A stretch of 19,735 nucleotides of DNA from Lachnospiraceae bacterium. GTDB taxonomy: Bacteria; Bacillota; Clostridia; Lachnospirales; Lachnospiraceae. Under the pieces are notes generated by a model. That model was not told where the DNA came from, ran no database searches, and saw only the letters and a program-made list of their open reading frames with translations. The translations under genes were made by a program, and so were the position numbers. The stretch lies in the NCBI GenBank assembly GCA_009774145.1, contig VSND01000004.1:121271-141005 (forward strand), written 5' to 3'. Shown piece after piece: positions 1 to 7,003 of this stretch (position 1 is the first letter of the stretch; each line of letters begins with the position of its first letter).

Positions 1-581
1 ATGTCCAGATGGTTGGTCGGCTCGTCCAGCATGACGATATCCGGGCGGGAGAGCAGGAGCTTTCCCAGGGCAACCCGGGTCTTCTGGCCTCCCGACAGAG
101 TGTCTACCCTTTTGATAAAATCCTCTTCCTCAAACCCGAGTCCTTTCAGGACGCCGGTGATCTCGCTTTTCCATGCGTATCCATTCTGCTGTTCAAAATC
201 GTGGCTGAGTCTGGCATAGGCGTCCATCAGCGCAGACAGCCGTTCGCCTTCTGCGTGCTTCATGGACTGCTCCAGACTGCGAAGCTGTGTTTCCATATCC
301 AGAATCTCCTGCTTGACGGTCAGGAGCTCATCAAAGATCGTATTGCTGCCGGCCATCTCCTGATGCTGTGCAAGGTAGCCGATGGTCTTTCCGCGGGAGA
401 TTACCGTCTGCCCCCCGTCGGCAGGCAGCTCCTGCATGATGATTTTTAAAAGTGTGGATTTGCCCGCGCCGTTGATTCCGACAATGGCGGCTTTCTCACG
501 CTCTTCTATATGAAAAGAAGCATTTTTCAGGACCATATGCTCGCCAAATGCTTTTGTGATGTTCTGACATGCTAAAATCAT
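1..581 (-). CDS. ABC-F family ATPase, N-terminal part (runs off left edge)
   Basis: This is the first 193 codons of a soluble ABC-F ATPase, a family without membrane segments that acts on ribosomes (translation factors of the EttA/Uup type and antibiotic-protection proteins). Read on the minus strand from the ATG at 581, it shows Walker A GINGAGKS at about residues 35-42, the ABC signature LSGGQ at 162-166 and Walker B ending LDEPTNHLD at 185-193. The NHLD form after Walker B is typical of ABC-F. Only the first nucleotide-binding domain is visible; the interdomain linker and second domain lie outside the window, so the subfamily cannot be assigned. A GGAG ribosome site precedes the start at good spacing. 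It is transcribed divergently from the DUF4317 gene and has its own likely promoter. Family assignment is secure; whether it confers resistance or is housekeeping is unknown. Confidence 0.93.
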   Translation of the reverse strand, partial: MILACQNITKAFGEHMVLKNASFHIEEREKAAIVGINGAGKSTLLKIIMQELPADGGQTVISRGKTIGYLAQHQEMAGSNTIFDELLTVKQEILDMETQLRSLEQSMKHAEGERLSALMDAYARLSHDFEQQNGYAWKSEITGVLKGLGFEEEDFIKRVDTLSGGQKTRVALGKLLLSRPDIVMLDEPTNHLD

Positions 582-674
582 AGGTTTTTCTCCATTGTAT
601 CATGAATTCTGTACCGCCCGCCTGCAAAAAAGCCCTCTCCACGGCAGCCGGCGGGTGGACAGGTGAATACTATT

Positions 675-702
675 ATTATATCGGAAGTTTCCAAAAAGGC
701 AA
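675..702 (-). promoter_or_regulatory. Promoter for the ABC-F gene
   Basis: On the minus strand, TTGCCT (702-697) and a perfect TATAAT (680-675) are separated by 16 bases and point at the ABC-F start. The implied leader is about 85 nt. It contains GC-rich self-complementary stretches (about 605-660) and a run of six T on the minus strand, so a hairpin or attenuator there is possible but not demonstrated. Confidence 0.55.
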
Positions 703-734
703 GTACCGGGTTATTTTTCTTTGAGGGGCAGCTG

Positions 735-871
735 CCGGCCGCGGGCATATGTTCCTGGAAGCTCCATTGAGGGACGCCGGTCCTTAGGGTGCGTATTTTG
801 CACCCTTAGTACCGTTGCGTTCCCTCATTAAGCGCGAGCGGGGGATGGAAGGAACATATGCCCGCGGCCGG
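735..871. repeat. 137-nt nested palindromic element in divergent intergenic region
   Basis: Perfect 21-bp arms at 735-755 and 851-871 are inverted repeats of each other. Inside them, GAGGGA-CGCCGGT near 769-781 pairs imperfectly with ACCG-TTGCG-TTCCCTC near 811-825. At the centre AGGGTGC (786-792) pairs perfectly with GCACCCT (800-806) around a 7-base loop. The element lies between two outward-facing promoters, so it is not a terminator for either flanking gene. The structure resembles a REP/MITE-type repeat unit or a structured RNA. Beyond this element and the two promoters I see nothing in the 582-951 gap. Confidence 0.7.
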
Positions 872-891
872 AAACTGGCTTATTATCGCAC

Positions 892-920
892 TTGTGAAGC
901 GAACCGGATTCAGATATAAT
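892..920 (+). promoter_or_regulatory. Sigma-A-type promoter for the DUF4317 gene
   Basis: TTGTGA (892-897), a 17-base spacer and a perfect TATAAT (915-920). The open frame formally extends up to an ATG at 919 that overlaps the -10 box, so that ATG cannot be in the transcript. This supports the later start at 952. Confidence 0.7.
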
Positions 921-951
921 GGAAGCAATATGGAAAGGCGGTTTTGAGACG

Positions 952-1572
952 ATGATAGACAGAGAAGACATGATGGAGCTGACAAGACGTATGACGGTTT
1001 CGAGAACGTCCATGACCAGGATTGCAGGATGTTATATGGATGCAGATGGAGAGATCGACGGTACATTTAACACAAATTTTCTGAAGCTGTCCAGAAGCGA
1101 AAGAGAGAAAAATCTTGCGATAGCCAAAGCGGTTCCTTTTTCACGGACAAATGAGCAGTTAAAGGACTGTTCGTTTCCGGAGGAAAAGACCGGTCCGGGA
1201 AGTATGTGGCAGCTTTTGATGGCGATGAAGGGATGCGGACTGAAAAATGATGCTCTGATGGAAACGTTTTATGAGCTGGTGGGAGAACATTACCAAAGCA
1301 AAACGCCATATGCGGTATATGTTTTTCATGACCGGTATGACGTGCCGGTAAAGGCGTCAGACAAGGAGCGGCTTGGAGAGTCGGAGGAGGTATACGAATA
1401 TCTCATCGGGACGGTCTGCCCGCTGACCGGGGAGTATGAGCCGGGAATGCCGGCGTGCGGATTTCTCTTTCCGCTTTTCTCAAAGCGAAGCGCGGATCTG
1501 CACCGGATGGCGGTCTTTGATGCAGACCCGGCGCATCCGAAGGGGGAGATGCTTCAAAGACTGCTGCTGTAA
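952..1572 (+). CDS. DUF4317 family protein, short form
   Basis: A soluble protein of about 206 residues with the features of DUF4317, a Clostridia-enriched family of unknown function. It opens with a basic helical stretch (DREDMMELTRRM) followed by the pattern TRIAGCYMDADGEI, which matches the family's conserved start, and later has YAVYVFHDRYDVP and a CPLTGEYEPG segment. No signal peptide or membrane span is visible. I chose ATG 952 because the upstream ATG at 919 overlaps the -10 box and because AAAGGCGG sits about 10 bases before 952. It is monocistronic with its own promoter. It looks shorter than the DUF4317 proteins I recall, and the normal-looking stop gives no sign of a frameshift, so it may be a natural short paralogue. 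The family call is fairly confident; the function is unknown. Confidence 0.72.
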   Translation: MIDREDMMELTRRMTVSRTSMTRIAGCYMDADGEIDGTFNTNFLKLSRSEREKNLAIAKAVPFSRTNEQLKDCSFPEEKTGPGSMWQLLMAMKGCGLKNDALMETFYELVGEHYQSKTPYAVYVFHDRYDVPVKASDKERLGESEEVYEYLIGTVCPLTGEYEPGMPACGFLFPLFSKRSADLHRMAVFDADPAHPKGEMLQRLLL

Positions 1573-1579
1573 ACTTTCA

Positions 1580-1608
1580 TTTACAGACCGCTGAAATCAG
1601 AGTATAAT
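1580..1608 (+). promoter_or_regulatory. Promoter for the nitroreductase-fusion operon
   Basis: TTTACA (1580-1585), a 17-base spacer and a perfect TATAAT (1603-1608). TGTAAA/TTTACA at 1569-1585 forms a small inverted repeat that overlaps the -35 and the preceding stop codon. Transcription would begin near 1615, leaving a leader of about 105 nt. Confidence 0.62.
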
Positions 1609-1718
1609 GTCACCAGTTGGAACGAAGTAAAAGAGGAGGATCGGTACAGGCTTTGGTACGCTTCCTGGCGGTACCATATAAGATCGTGAAAAAAGGATCA
1701 TACAGGAGGGATTGGAAG

Positions 1719-3293
1719 ATGGAGTTACTGGAATATATGAAAAACAGGCGCAGTGTCCGCATTTATACAGGAGAGCCGGTGGGAGAAGAGAAACTGGAAC
1801 AGATCCTGCAGGCGGGGCTTCTGTCTGCGTCAGGAAGGGCAGTCCGGCCCTGGGAACTGATCGTGGTCAGGGAGAAGAAGCTGCTGAAGAAAATGGCAGG
1901 TGCCAGAGCCATGGGTGCCAAAATGCTTGAGGGAGCCGACTGCGCAGTTGTTGTGCTGGGAGATGCAGAGAAGACGGATGTATGGACGGAGGACTGCTCC
2001 GTCGTTATGGCGAACATGCATCTGGCGGCAGACAGTCTGGGCGTGGGAAGCTGCTGGATTCAGGGAAGGCGCAGGGAGGCTTCCGACGGGAGGAGCACAG
2101 AGGAATATCTGCGGGAGCTTCTGGAATATCCGGAACATCTGAAGCTGGAGGCGATCCTGTCGCTTGGGATGCCGAAGAATCATCCGGAACCGCATAAACC
2201 GGAAGAACTTCCGATGGAGAAGATCCACTGGGAGAGATTCGGCGGGAAGAAAAAATACGCTTATATGGAACATATTGCAAAAGAAGTCATGGAGTTCTGC
2301 AAGGAGCTGGATGAGATGCCTGAAAATCCGTCGCCCCGGTCTGTGGACCGGAAGGAATTCACCCTGCTTCTGAGCGGCATCTCTGCCTGCCGGAAGATAC
2401 CGGGGATCCAGCTCCATATGGGATATGAGACGCTGTATCATTGTGAAAACGAGAAGGATGCAGCGGAGGCCAGAGCGTTTCTTCAGAAAATGTATGAGAT
2501 CCGCCCGCACGACCTGGAGTCTCTGAAGGTGGCGCTGATCAGGGAATTTTCGGAATGCGAACAGTATGAGCAGTTCCGGACCTTCTGGCTGGGTTCGCCC
2601 ATGTTCTCGCTGGATGAGCTTCGTCCGGAGGGACGGGCATGGTTTGTAAAATCCAGAGACATGGCAGAAGCTTTCAGCCCGGTGGTAAAGGAACGGGGAT
2701 TTTATGCATGGGATATCAATGAAAGAATCGGCCTGTGCCGTAAGGCCGCAGCCTGCGGCATGATCACGGATGAAGAATTTTGGGAGCTGACGGATCTGTG
2801 GGTACGTCAGGCACAGGTGTTCTATCATTCCTGGAAGGAGTATGCCGTAAGCTGTCTGTGCGGGGCGGTTTATTTTATGCGCAGAGAAAAGGAAGAGCAG
2901 CTGGAAGCCTTTCTGAAGCTGAACATGAATCTCATACGGCAGCTGTTTGCAGAGGGGATGGCATGGCAGAAGAGTACCTGGTATCAGCCGCAGGAGCGGG
3001 AATGGGTCGAGATGTTTGATTTAAGGCAGGAGTGTCTCATTACGAAGAAGGCGCTGGAAGAAGAACGGATCGGGTATATGTACCGGCAGAATCCGGAAGA
3101 GGACTTTACCGACTGCGGATGGCGGTTTATGGCCGGCGATGAGACGGAGGAATATGTCAATGAGCCTGGAAATATCATCGTGTGCCAGTACAGCATGGTC
3201 TGCAACATCGAGCCTTCCGTCCGGGCGTATTTTTATTCGGACCGCGGAAAACAGTATGAGAAGGTTAACGGGGAATGGCGGGAGATCCGTTAA
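1719..3293 (+). CDS. Nitroreductase-DUF1266-DUF2185-like fusion protein
   Basis: A 524-residue multidomain protein. Residues 1 to about 180 are a short FMN-dependent nitroreductase: an N-terminal MKNRRSVRIYTGEPV motif (RRSVR contacts the FMN phosphate in this family), then SGRAVRPWELIVV, a middle segment with MANMHLAADSLGVGSCWIQ, and LEAILSLGMP. Residues from about 330 to 440 match DUF1266, with the AWDINERIGLCRKAA and VFYHSWKEYAVSC patterns. The C-terminal 60 residues, from CGWRFMAGDETEEYV, resemble DUF2185/Imm33. There is no signal peptide or membrane segment. The frame is open upstream to 1617, but AGGAGGG at 1704-1710 sits eight bases before ATG 1719. It is followed 33 bases later by the PP-loop gene, so co-transcription is likely. 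The nitroreductase part probably reduces an electrophilic substrate using NAD(P)H; the roles of the other domains are unknown. Confidence 0.85.
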   Translation: MELLEYMKNRRSVRIYTGEPVGEEKLEQILQAGLLSASGRAVRPWELIVVREKKLLKKMAGARAMGAKMLEGADCAVVVLGDAEKTDVWTEDCSVVMANMHLAADSLGVGSCWIQGRRREASDGRSTEEYLRELLEYPEHLKLEAILSLGMPKNHPEPHKPEELPMEKIHWERFGGKKKYAYMEHIAKEVMEFCKELDEMPENPSPRSVDRKEFTLLLSGISACRKIPGIQLHMGYETLYHCENEKDAAEARAFLQKMYEIRPHDLESLKVALIREFSECEQYEQFRTFWLGSPMFSLDELRPEGRAWFVKSRDMAEAFSPVVKERGFYAWDINERIGLCRKAAACGMITDEEFWELTDLWVRQAQVFYHSWKEYAVSCLCGAVYFMRREKEEQLEAFLKLNMNLIRQLFAEGMAWQKSTWYQPQEREWVEMFDLRQECLITKKALEEERIGYMYRQNPEEDFTDCGWRFMAGDETEEYVNEPGNIIVCQYSMVCNIEPSVRAYFYSDRGKQYEKVNGEWREIR

Positions 3294-3326
3294 TCAAAGA
3301 AGGAACAGGAGTTTACAAAGAACAGT

Positions 3327-4061
3327 ATGAAACGTCAGAGATTGTTAAGTCTGGTGCGCCAGGCGGTGGAGCGATACGGGATGATTGAAGCGGGCGACCG
3401 GATTGCGGTCGGCGTATCCGGAGGAAAGGACAGCCTGACGCTTCTTGCGGCGCTGAAGGAGCTGTCCGGGTTTTACCCGAAGCGTTTTTCCGTCTGCGCC
3501 GTCTGTGTGGATCTGGGATTCGGGCATACGGATGATACGAAGGTCCGAAGATTCTGTGAAGCGCTGGGGACGGAATTATCGGTGATACCCACCCGGATCG
3601 GACAGATCGTGATGGAGGAAAGAAAGGAAAAGAATCCCTGTTCCCTTTGTGCAAAAATGAGGAAGGGAGCGCTGGTACAGGAGGCGCTCCGGATGGGCTG
3701 CGGCAGGATTGCCTATGCCCATCATAAAGATGATTTCATAGAAACCATGCTGCTGTCCCTGATCTTTCAGGGGCAGTTTTATGCGTTTCCGCCTGTGACC
3801 CGGTTTGAGGATACCGGGATTACGGTGGTGCGTCCCCTGATGCTGGTGGAGGAGGCGCAGGTCAGGGGATTCTGCCGCCGGTATTCAATCCCGGTGATGA
3901 AGAGCAGCTGTCCGGTGGACGGGACAACAAAGAGAGCATATGCCAAAAAGCTGCTGGAGCAGATACAGAAGGAGCATCCGGGCGCGAAGGAGCGGATGTT
4001 CCATGCCATTACGGAGGGAAATCTCCCGGACTGGCCGCAGGCAATTGTAAGAAATCTGTAA
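3327..4061 (+). CDS. TtcA-family PP-loop ATPase (tRNA 2-thiocytidine-type thiolase)
   Basis: A 244-residue N-type ATP pyrophosphatase. The PP-loop SGGKDS lies at residues 31-36, followed by a Rossmann-like core with AYAHHKDDFIETMLLSLIFQG, typical of TtcA/TilS proteins. Cysteines in CSLC at 105 and 108 plus C195 in KSSCPVDG match the three cysteines that hold the iron-sulfur cluster in TtcA. Known TtcA adenylates the C2 oxygen of cytidine 32 in tRNA and replaces it with sulfur. Firmicutes carry several paralogues of this fold, so the exact substrate is not certain. No strong ribosome site is close: AGGAG ends about 15 bases upstream. Short spacing suggests transcription from the promoter of the preceding gene. 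Length is close to compact TtcA family members. Confidence 0.85.
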   Translation: MKRQRLLSLVRQAVERYGMIEAGDRIAVGVSGGKDSLTLLAALKELSGFYPKRFSVCAVCVDLGFGHTDDTKVRRFCEALGTELSVIPTRIGQIVMEERKEKNPCSLCAKMRKGALVQEALRMGCGRIAYAHHKDDFIETMLLSLIFQGQFYAFPPVTRFEDTGITVVRPLMLVEEAQVRGFCRRYSIPVMKSSCPVDGTTKRAYAKKLLEQIQKEHPGAKERMFHAITEGNLPDWPQAIVRNL

Positions 4062-4091
4062 GTTTTCTCTCGGAAAAATGTAGTTTTTTTC

Positions 4092-4100
4092 TGTTATGAT
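4092..4100 (+). promoter_or_regulatory. Extended -10 promoter for the first two-component operon
   Basis: TG-T-TATGAT at 4092-4100 fits an extended -10 element. No good -35 hexamer lies 16-18 bases upstream. It sits about 30 bases before the response regulator start. Confidence 0.4.
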
Positions 4101-4129
4101 AGGGATATGAGACAGGGAGTGATGTGGTT

Positions 4130-4837
4130 ATGGAAGAAAAACAGGTAATTCTGGTAGTGGATGATGACAGGGAGATTGTGCGGGTCCTTGGAAAGCTTCT
4201 GGAGCTGGAGGGATATCAGGTCTGTTCTGCTTATGACGGTATGGAAGCGCTGGAGATTCTGGCAGGGCAGAAGGTACATCTGATTCTTCTGGATGTGATG
4301 ATGCCGAAACTGGACGGGCTGTCCACACTGATGAAGATCCGAAAGAGACAGAATATACCGGTCATTATCCTGTCGGCAAAAACCGAGGAGAGTGATAAGG
4401 TACTGGGACTTTCCATCGGAGCAGACGATTATGTATCCAAGCCTTTTCAGACTGCAGAACTGATGGCCAGAGTCCGTTCCCAGCTCAGAAGGTATATGAC
4501 GCTTGGAGACGTAAAGCGGCAGGAACATGCAGACAGCATACTGAAAACCGGCGGACTTTCCCTGGATCTGAATGGAAAGGAACTCTATGTGGACGGGGAA
4601 AGGGTCCGGCTGACAGCGACCGAGTATAAGATCACGGAATTTCTCATGCGAAATATGGGACAGGTGTTTTCTGCCGAGGAGATCTACGCAAAAGTCTGGA
4701 ATGAAGACGCCTATGCGGTGGAAAATACGGTTATGGTACATATCCGCAGAATCCGGGAAAAGATTGAGATCGATACAAAAAATCCGAAATATTTAAAGGT
4801 GGTGTGGGGCATTGGATACAGGATGGAAAAGATTTAG
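4130..4837 (+). CDS. OmpR/PhoB-family response regulator
   Basis: A 235-residue cytoplasmic DNA-binding response regulator. Counting from ATG 4130, the receiver domain has the acidic DDD at 11-13, phosphoacceptor D55 in LILLDVMMP, S82 in the switch position (LSAK) and K104 in SKPF. A winged-helix output domain follows from about residue 140, with LTATEYKITEFLMRNMGQVFS and an ending VWGIGYRMEK typical of VanR/PhoB-type regulators. A GTG at 4124 is an alternative start, but AGGGAG at 4114-4119 is better spaced for the ATG at 4130. The 3' end overlaps the kinase gene by 26 bases, so the pair is translationally coupled. No target gene next to the pair is obvious, so the regulon is unknown. Confidence 0.93.
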   Translation: MEEKQVILVVDDDREIVRVLGKLLELEGYQVCSAYDGMEALEILAGQKVHLILLDVMMPKLDGLSTLMKIRKRQNIPVIILSAKTEESDKVLGLSIGADDYVSKPFQTAELMARVRSQLRRYMTLGDVKRQEHADSILKTGGLSLDLNGKELYVDGERVRLTATEYKITEFLMRNMGQVFSAEEIYAKVWNEDAYAVENTVMVHIRRIREKIEIDTKNPKYLKVVWGIGYRMEKI

Positions 4838-6416
4838 AGACGGCACGGAGGAACAGAATCCTTCCTGGAGTTTTTTCGGTTCCATACTGGGAATGGACTT
4901 TGTGATGATCATGCTTGCCATGACATACCGAAGAGGCAGCCTGATCTGGGAAATACTGACATTGTGGTTTCTTGTGTTTGCCGTCATCTCATGGAGGAAT
5001 CTGGGAAAAAGCATGAAAAATGAAAAGAAGCATCTGGTTTCGGTCTGTTTTCTGGACCGGACCTTTCCGGACCTGGTTCTGCTGATACTTCTGGGCATTC
5101 TGATCTGCAACATGGATGTGGGCTGGAATGAATACAGCCGTGAAGTCGAACGTATGTTTGTTCATTTCTGGCAGCCGGTGTTTTTTTTGTGGCAGTTTTT
5201 CTGGATCGTGATTACGACCGGAATCGTGTCCTTTTTTATCGTCATTCTGTATATGTCACTGATGCGCCACATATACAGAGAAGAACTTCGGAAAAAGCTT
5301 TTCTTCTGCATGGCAAAGGACTTCCTTCAGGACAGAGTCCAAAGGCGCCGGAAAAAACTGGAGGAGAGACAGCAGGTTCCGCTGGAAAAAGGAGAAGCCG
5401 CAAAATTTTTACGAAGGAAAATGCTCTTTATCCTGTTCGGGCAGAATCTGGTGTTTCTGGCGGCGGGACTCTGGATATGGGGACTCTGGTGGGATATTGA
5501 GGAAGCCATGGTCCTCCTGATTTTCATGGGTACGGTATGCTTTCTGCTGGATCTGCTGCTCCTTCTGAAGCTCTCAAAAGAAATGGGAGTGCTGCTGGAT
5601 GAGATCGAGCATATGGCAAAAGATCAGAAGGTACAGGAGGAACCGGCGCTGAAGCCGCATTCGCTTCTGGGAAGGGCGGAGATGTCGCTTCTGTCCATAT
5701 GGGAACACAAAAGAGAGAGTGTGGAAAAGCAGATCCAGAGCGAGCGGATGAAAGTGGAGCTCATCACCAATGTCTCCCATGACCTGAAGACTCCGCTGAC
5801 TTCCATGATCGGATGCATCGATCTGCTGAAGCAGGCGGAGGATATTCCGAAAGAAGCGCAGGATTATGTAAATCTTTTGTCGTCCAAAGCGGAGCGGCTT
5901 GGAGGAATGATACAGGATGTGTTTGACATGGCAAAAGCCGCCAGCGGCCACGAGCTTCAGATGGAGCGGCTGGACATGGCGCGGCTGCTTCGCCAGACGG
6001 CGGCAGACATGCAGGACCGCATGAAAGCTTCCGGGCTGAACTATCGTATGAAGATTGAAGACCGGGAGCTGCCGTTTCTGGGGGACAGCAAAAAGATGTA
6101 CCGGGTCTATCAGAATCTGATCGAAAATACACTGAAATATTCCATGGCAGGAAGCCGGGTCTATGTGGAAGTATCCGAACTTGACAAAAAGATCCGGACC
6201 ACGATCAAAAATACCTCTGACTGTGAGATGGACTTCAGCGCGGAGGAGATCATGGAACGCTTTATGAGAGGCGATAAGAGCCGGAGTACGGAGGGGAATG
6301 GACTGGGACTGTCCATTGCCCGGAGTTTTACAGAGGCATGCGGCGGCAGCTTTCAGGTGACGCTGGACGGGGATCTGTTCCGGGTGGACACGGTGTTTCC
6401 CATGGCGGATGAATAA
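4812..6416 (+). CDS. Membrane sensor histidine kinase (VanS-like)
   Basis: A 534-residue sensor kinase partnered with the preceding regulator. Hydrophobic segments at roughly residues 22-38, 44-60, 87-100, 122-150, 204-225 and 233-253 suggest about six membrane spans with little extracellular sequence, and a charged cytoplasmic stretch between the fourth and fifth. The dimerisation and phosphotransfer motif is NVSHDLKTPL with H323. The N box is YQNLIENTLKY near 433-443, and the final ATP lid glycines are EGNGLGLSIA near 494-503. The usual DNGxG segment is replaced by KNTSDCEMDF, a variant common in this kinase group. The start is a TTG at 4812 with AAGGTGG eight bases before it; the next in-frame Met (residue 28) lies inside the first hydrophobic segment. 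Signal unknown; membrane-level stress is a reasonable guess for this architecture. Confidence 0.9.
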   Translation: MDTGWKRFRDGTEEQNPSWSFFGSILGMDFVMIMLAMTYRRGSLIWEILTLWFLVFAVISWRNLGKSMKNEKKHLVSVCFLDRTFPDLVLLILLGILICNMDVGWNEYSREVERMFVHFWQPVFFLWQFFWIVITTGIVSFFIVILYMSLMRHIYREELRKKLFFCMAKDFLQDRVQRRRKKLEERQQVPLEKGEAAKFLRRKMLFILFGQNLVFLAAGLWIWGLWWDIEEAMVLLIFMGTVCFLLDLLLLLKLSKEMGVLLDEIEHMAKDQKVQEEPALKPHSLLGRAEMSLLSIWEHKRESVEKQIQSERMKVELITNVSHDLKTPLTSMIGCIDLLKQAEDIPKEAQDYVNLLSSKAERLGGMIQDVFDMAKAASGHELQMERLDMARLLRQTAADMQDRMKASGLNYRMKIEDRELPFLGDSKKMYRVYQNLIENTLKYSMAGSRVYVEVSELDKKIRTTIKNTSDCEMDFSAEEIMERFMRGDKSRSTEGNGLGLSIARSFTEACGGSFQVTLDGDLFRVDTVFPMADE

Positions 6417-6461
6417 AATGTTAAAAAGTCACGGCCGTCTGTAAGCAGCGGATATGTTTGA

Positions 6462-6516
6462 AACGCAGAAAGAGTCACAGAAGAAAATCCTGTGACTCTT
6501 TCTGTGTTGTTTCTTT
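6462..6516. terminator. Bidirectional terminator between convergent genes
   Basis: A perfect 15-bp stem (6466-6480 with 6490-6504), extendable by three more pairs and one G-T wobble, around a 9-base loop, followed on the plus strand by TTGTTTCTTTT. It lies between the kinase stop and the stop of the convergent DUF378 gene and can serve both. Confidence 0.88.
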
Positions 6517-6522
6517 TGCTTT

Positions 6523-6729
6523 TTATTCGTAAGAAGTTCCGCCTGTTTTCGCATAAAAGGTGAAAAGGTACACGGCGCAAATACCTACCACTGCATAAAT
6601 GATTCGCGTCAGACCTCCGGCTCCGAACAGAAACTGAACCAGATTAAAGTTGAAAAATCCAATAAGCCCCCAGTTTAATGCGCCAATGATGGCGATGGTG
6701 AGGGCCAGAATGTCCAGGGTTTTATTCAC
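6523..6729 (-). CDS. DUF378 small membrane protein
   Basis: A 68-residue protein of the DUF378 family, which has no known function. The pattern LALTIAIIGALNWGLIGFFNFNLV, here broken as LALTIAIIGALNWG then LIGFFNFNLV, is the family hallmark (GALNWGL). A glycine-containing turn with FGAGGLTRIIY and a second hydrophobic segment YAVVGICAVYLFTFYA follow, giving two predicted membrane spans. The start is a GTG at 6729-6727, set by AAGGAGGTG a few bases upstream on the minus strand. The gene is monocistronic, convergent with the kinase and divergent from the BlaI operon. Length and layout are normal for the family. Confidence 0.88.
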   Translation of the reverse strand: MNKTLDILALTIAIIGALNWGLIGFFNFNLVQFLFGAGGLTRIIYAVVGICAVYLFTFYAKTGGTSYE

Positions 6730-6765
6730 AGTAACACCTCCTTAACATCAGAATTTCCGATTTGG

Positions 6766-6801
6766 TCGGGCAAATGATATGCCTGTTATCAATGTGCCCG
6801 A
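6766..6801. repeat. Short inverted repeat upstream of DUF378 gene
   Basis: TCGGGCAAAT (6766-6775) and ATGTGCCCGA (6792-6801) are inverted repeats with one mismatch. They lie 40-70 bases upstream of the DUF378 start, where its promoter should be. The repeat could be an operator; no clear promoter hexamers are visible around it. Confidence 0.35.
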
Positions 6802-6890
6802 AAGCATGAAGTGTTATTCTTCCAGATTCATGTTGGCTGAAATCGCCTGCTGTGTCATTTTCGGGAATTAAAAAATTTGGTTTTCATCAA

Positions 6891-6957
6891 TTTTCAAGTT
6901 GACAAATGGGTCTATATAATTTAAACTCAAAATATGAGGTTTATGAAATGTAGACCC
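6891..6957 (+). promoter_or_regulatory. Promoter and possible BlaI-type operator
   Basis: Two promoter readings overlap: TTTTCA (6891-6896), 18 bases, TATAAT (6915-6920); or TTGACA (6899-6904), 17 bases, TAAACT (6922-6927). GGGTCTA (6908-6914), between the hexamers, is an inverted repeat of TAGACCC (6951-6957) just downstream of the start region. Repressor half-sites placed this way would fit autoregulation by the adjacent BlaI-like protein, but the operator assignment is inference. Confidence 0.5.
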
Positions 6958-7003
6958 GGACTGGATAACAGAAAACTGCAGGATGATGACAGGAGTTGTG
7001 AAG

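Noticed and set aside
735..871. The long palindrome as a terminator
   Set aside because: Neither flanking gene ends there: both are transcribed away from it, and no T run follows either arm.
919..951. Earlier start (ATG 919) for the DUF4317 gene
   Set aside because: This ATG overlaps the -10 box of the gene's promoter, so it is not transcribed; ATG 952 has a ribosome site at proper distance.
1617..1718. N-terminal extension of the nitroreductase fusion from TTG 1617
   Set aside because: It begins at the expected transcription start without a ribosome site, and the extra 34 residues do not belong to the nitroreductase fold; AGGAGGG fits ATG 1719.
1830..2828. Long open frame of 332 codons on the minus strand
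   Set aside because: It lies wholly inside the nitroreductase fusion gene, has no ribosome site or domain pattern, and is explained by codon bias of the plus-strand gene.
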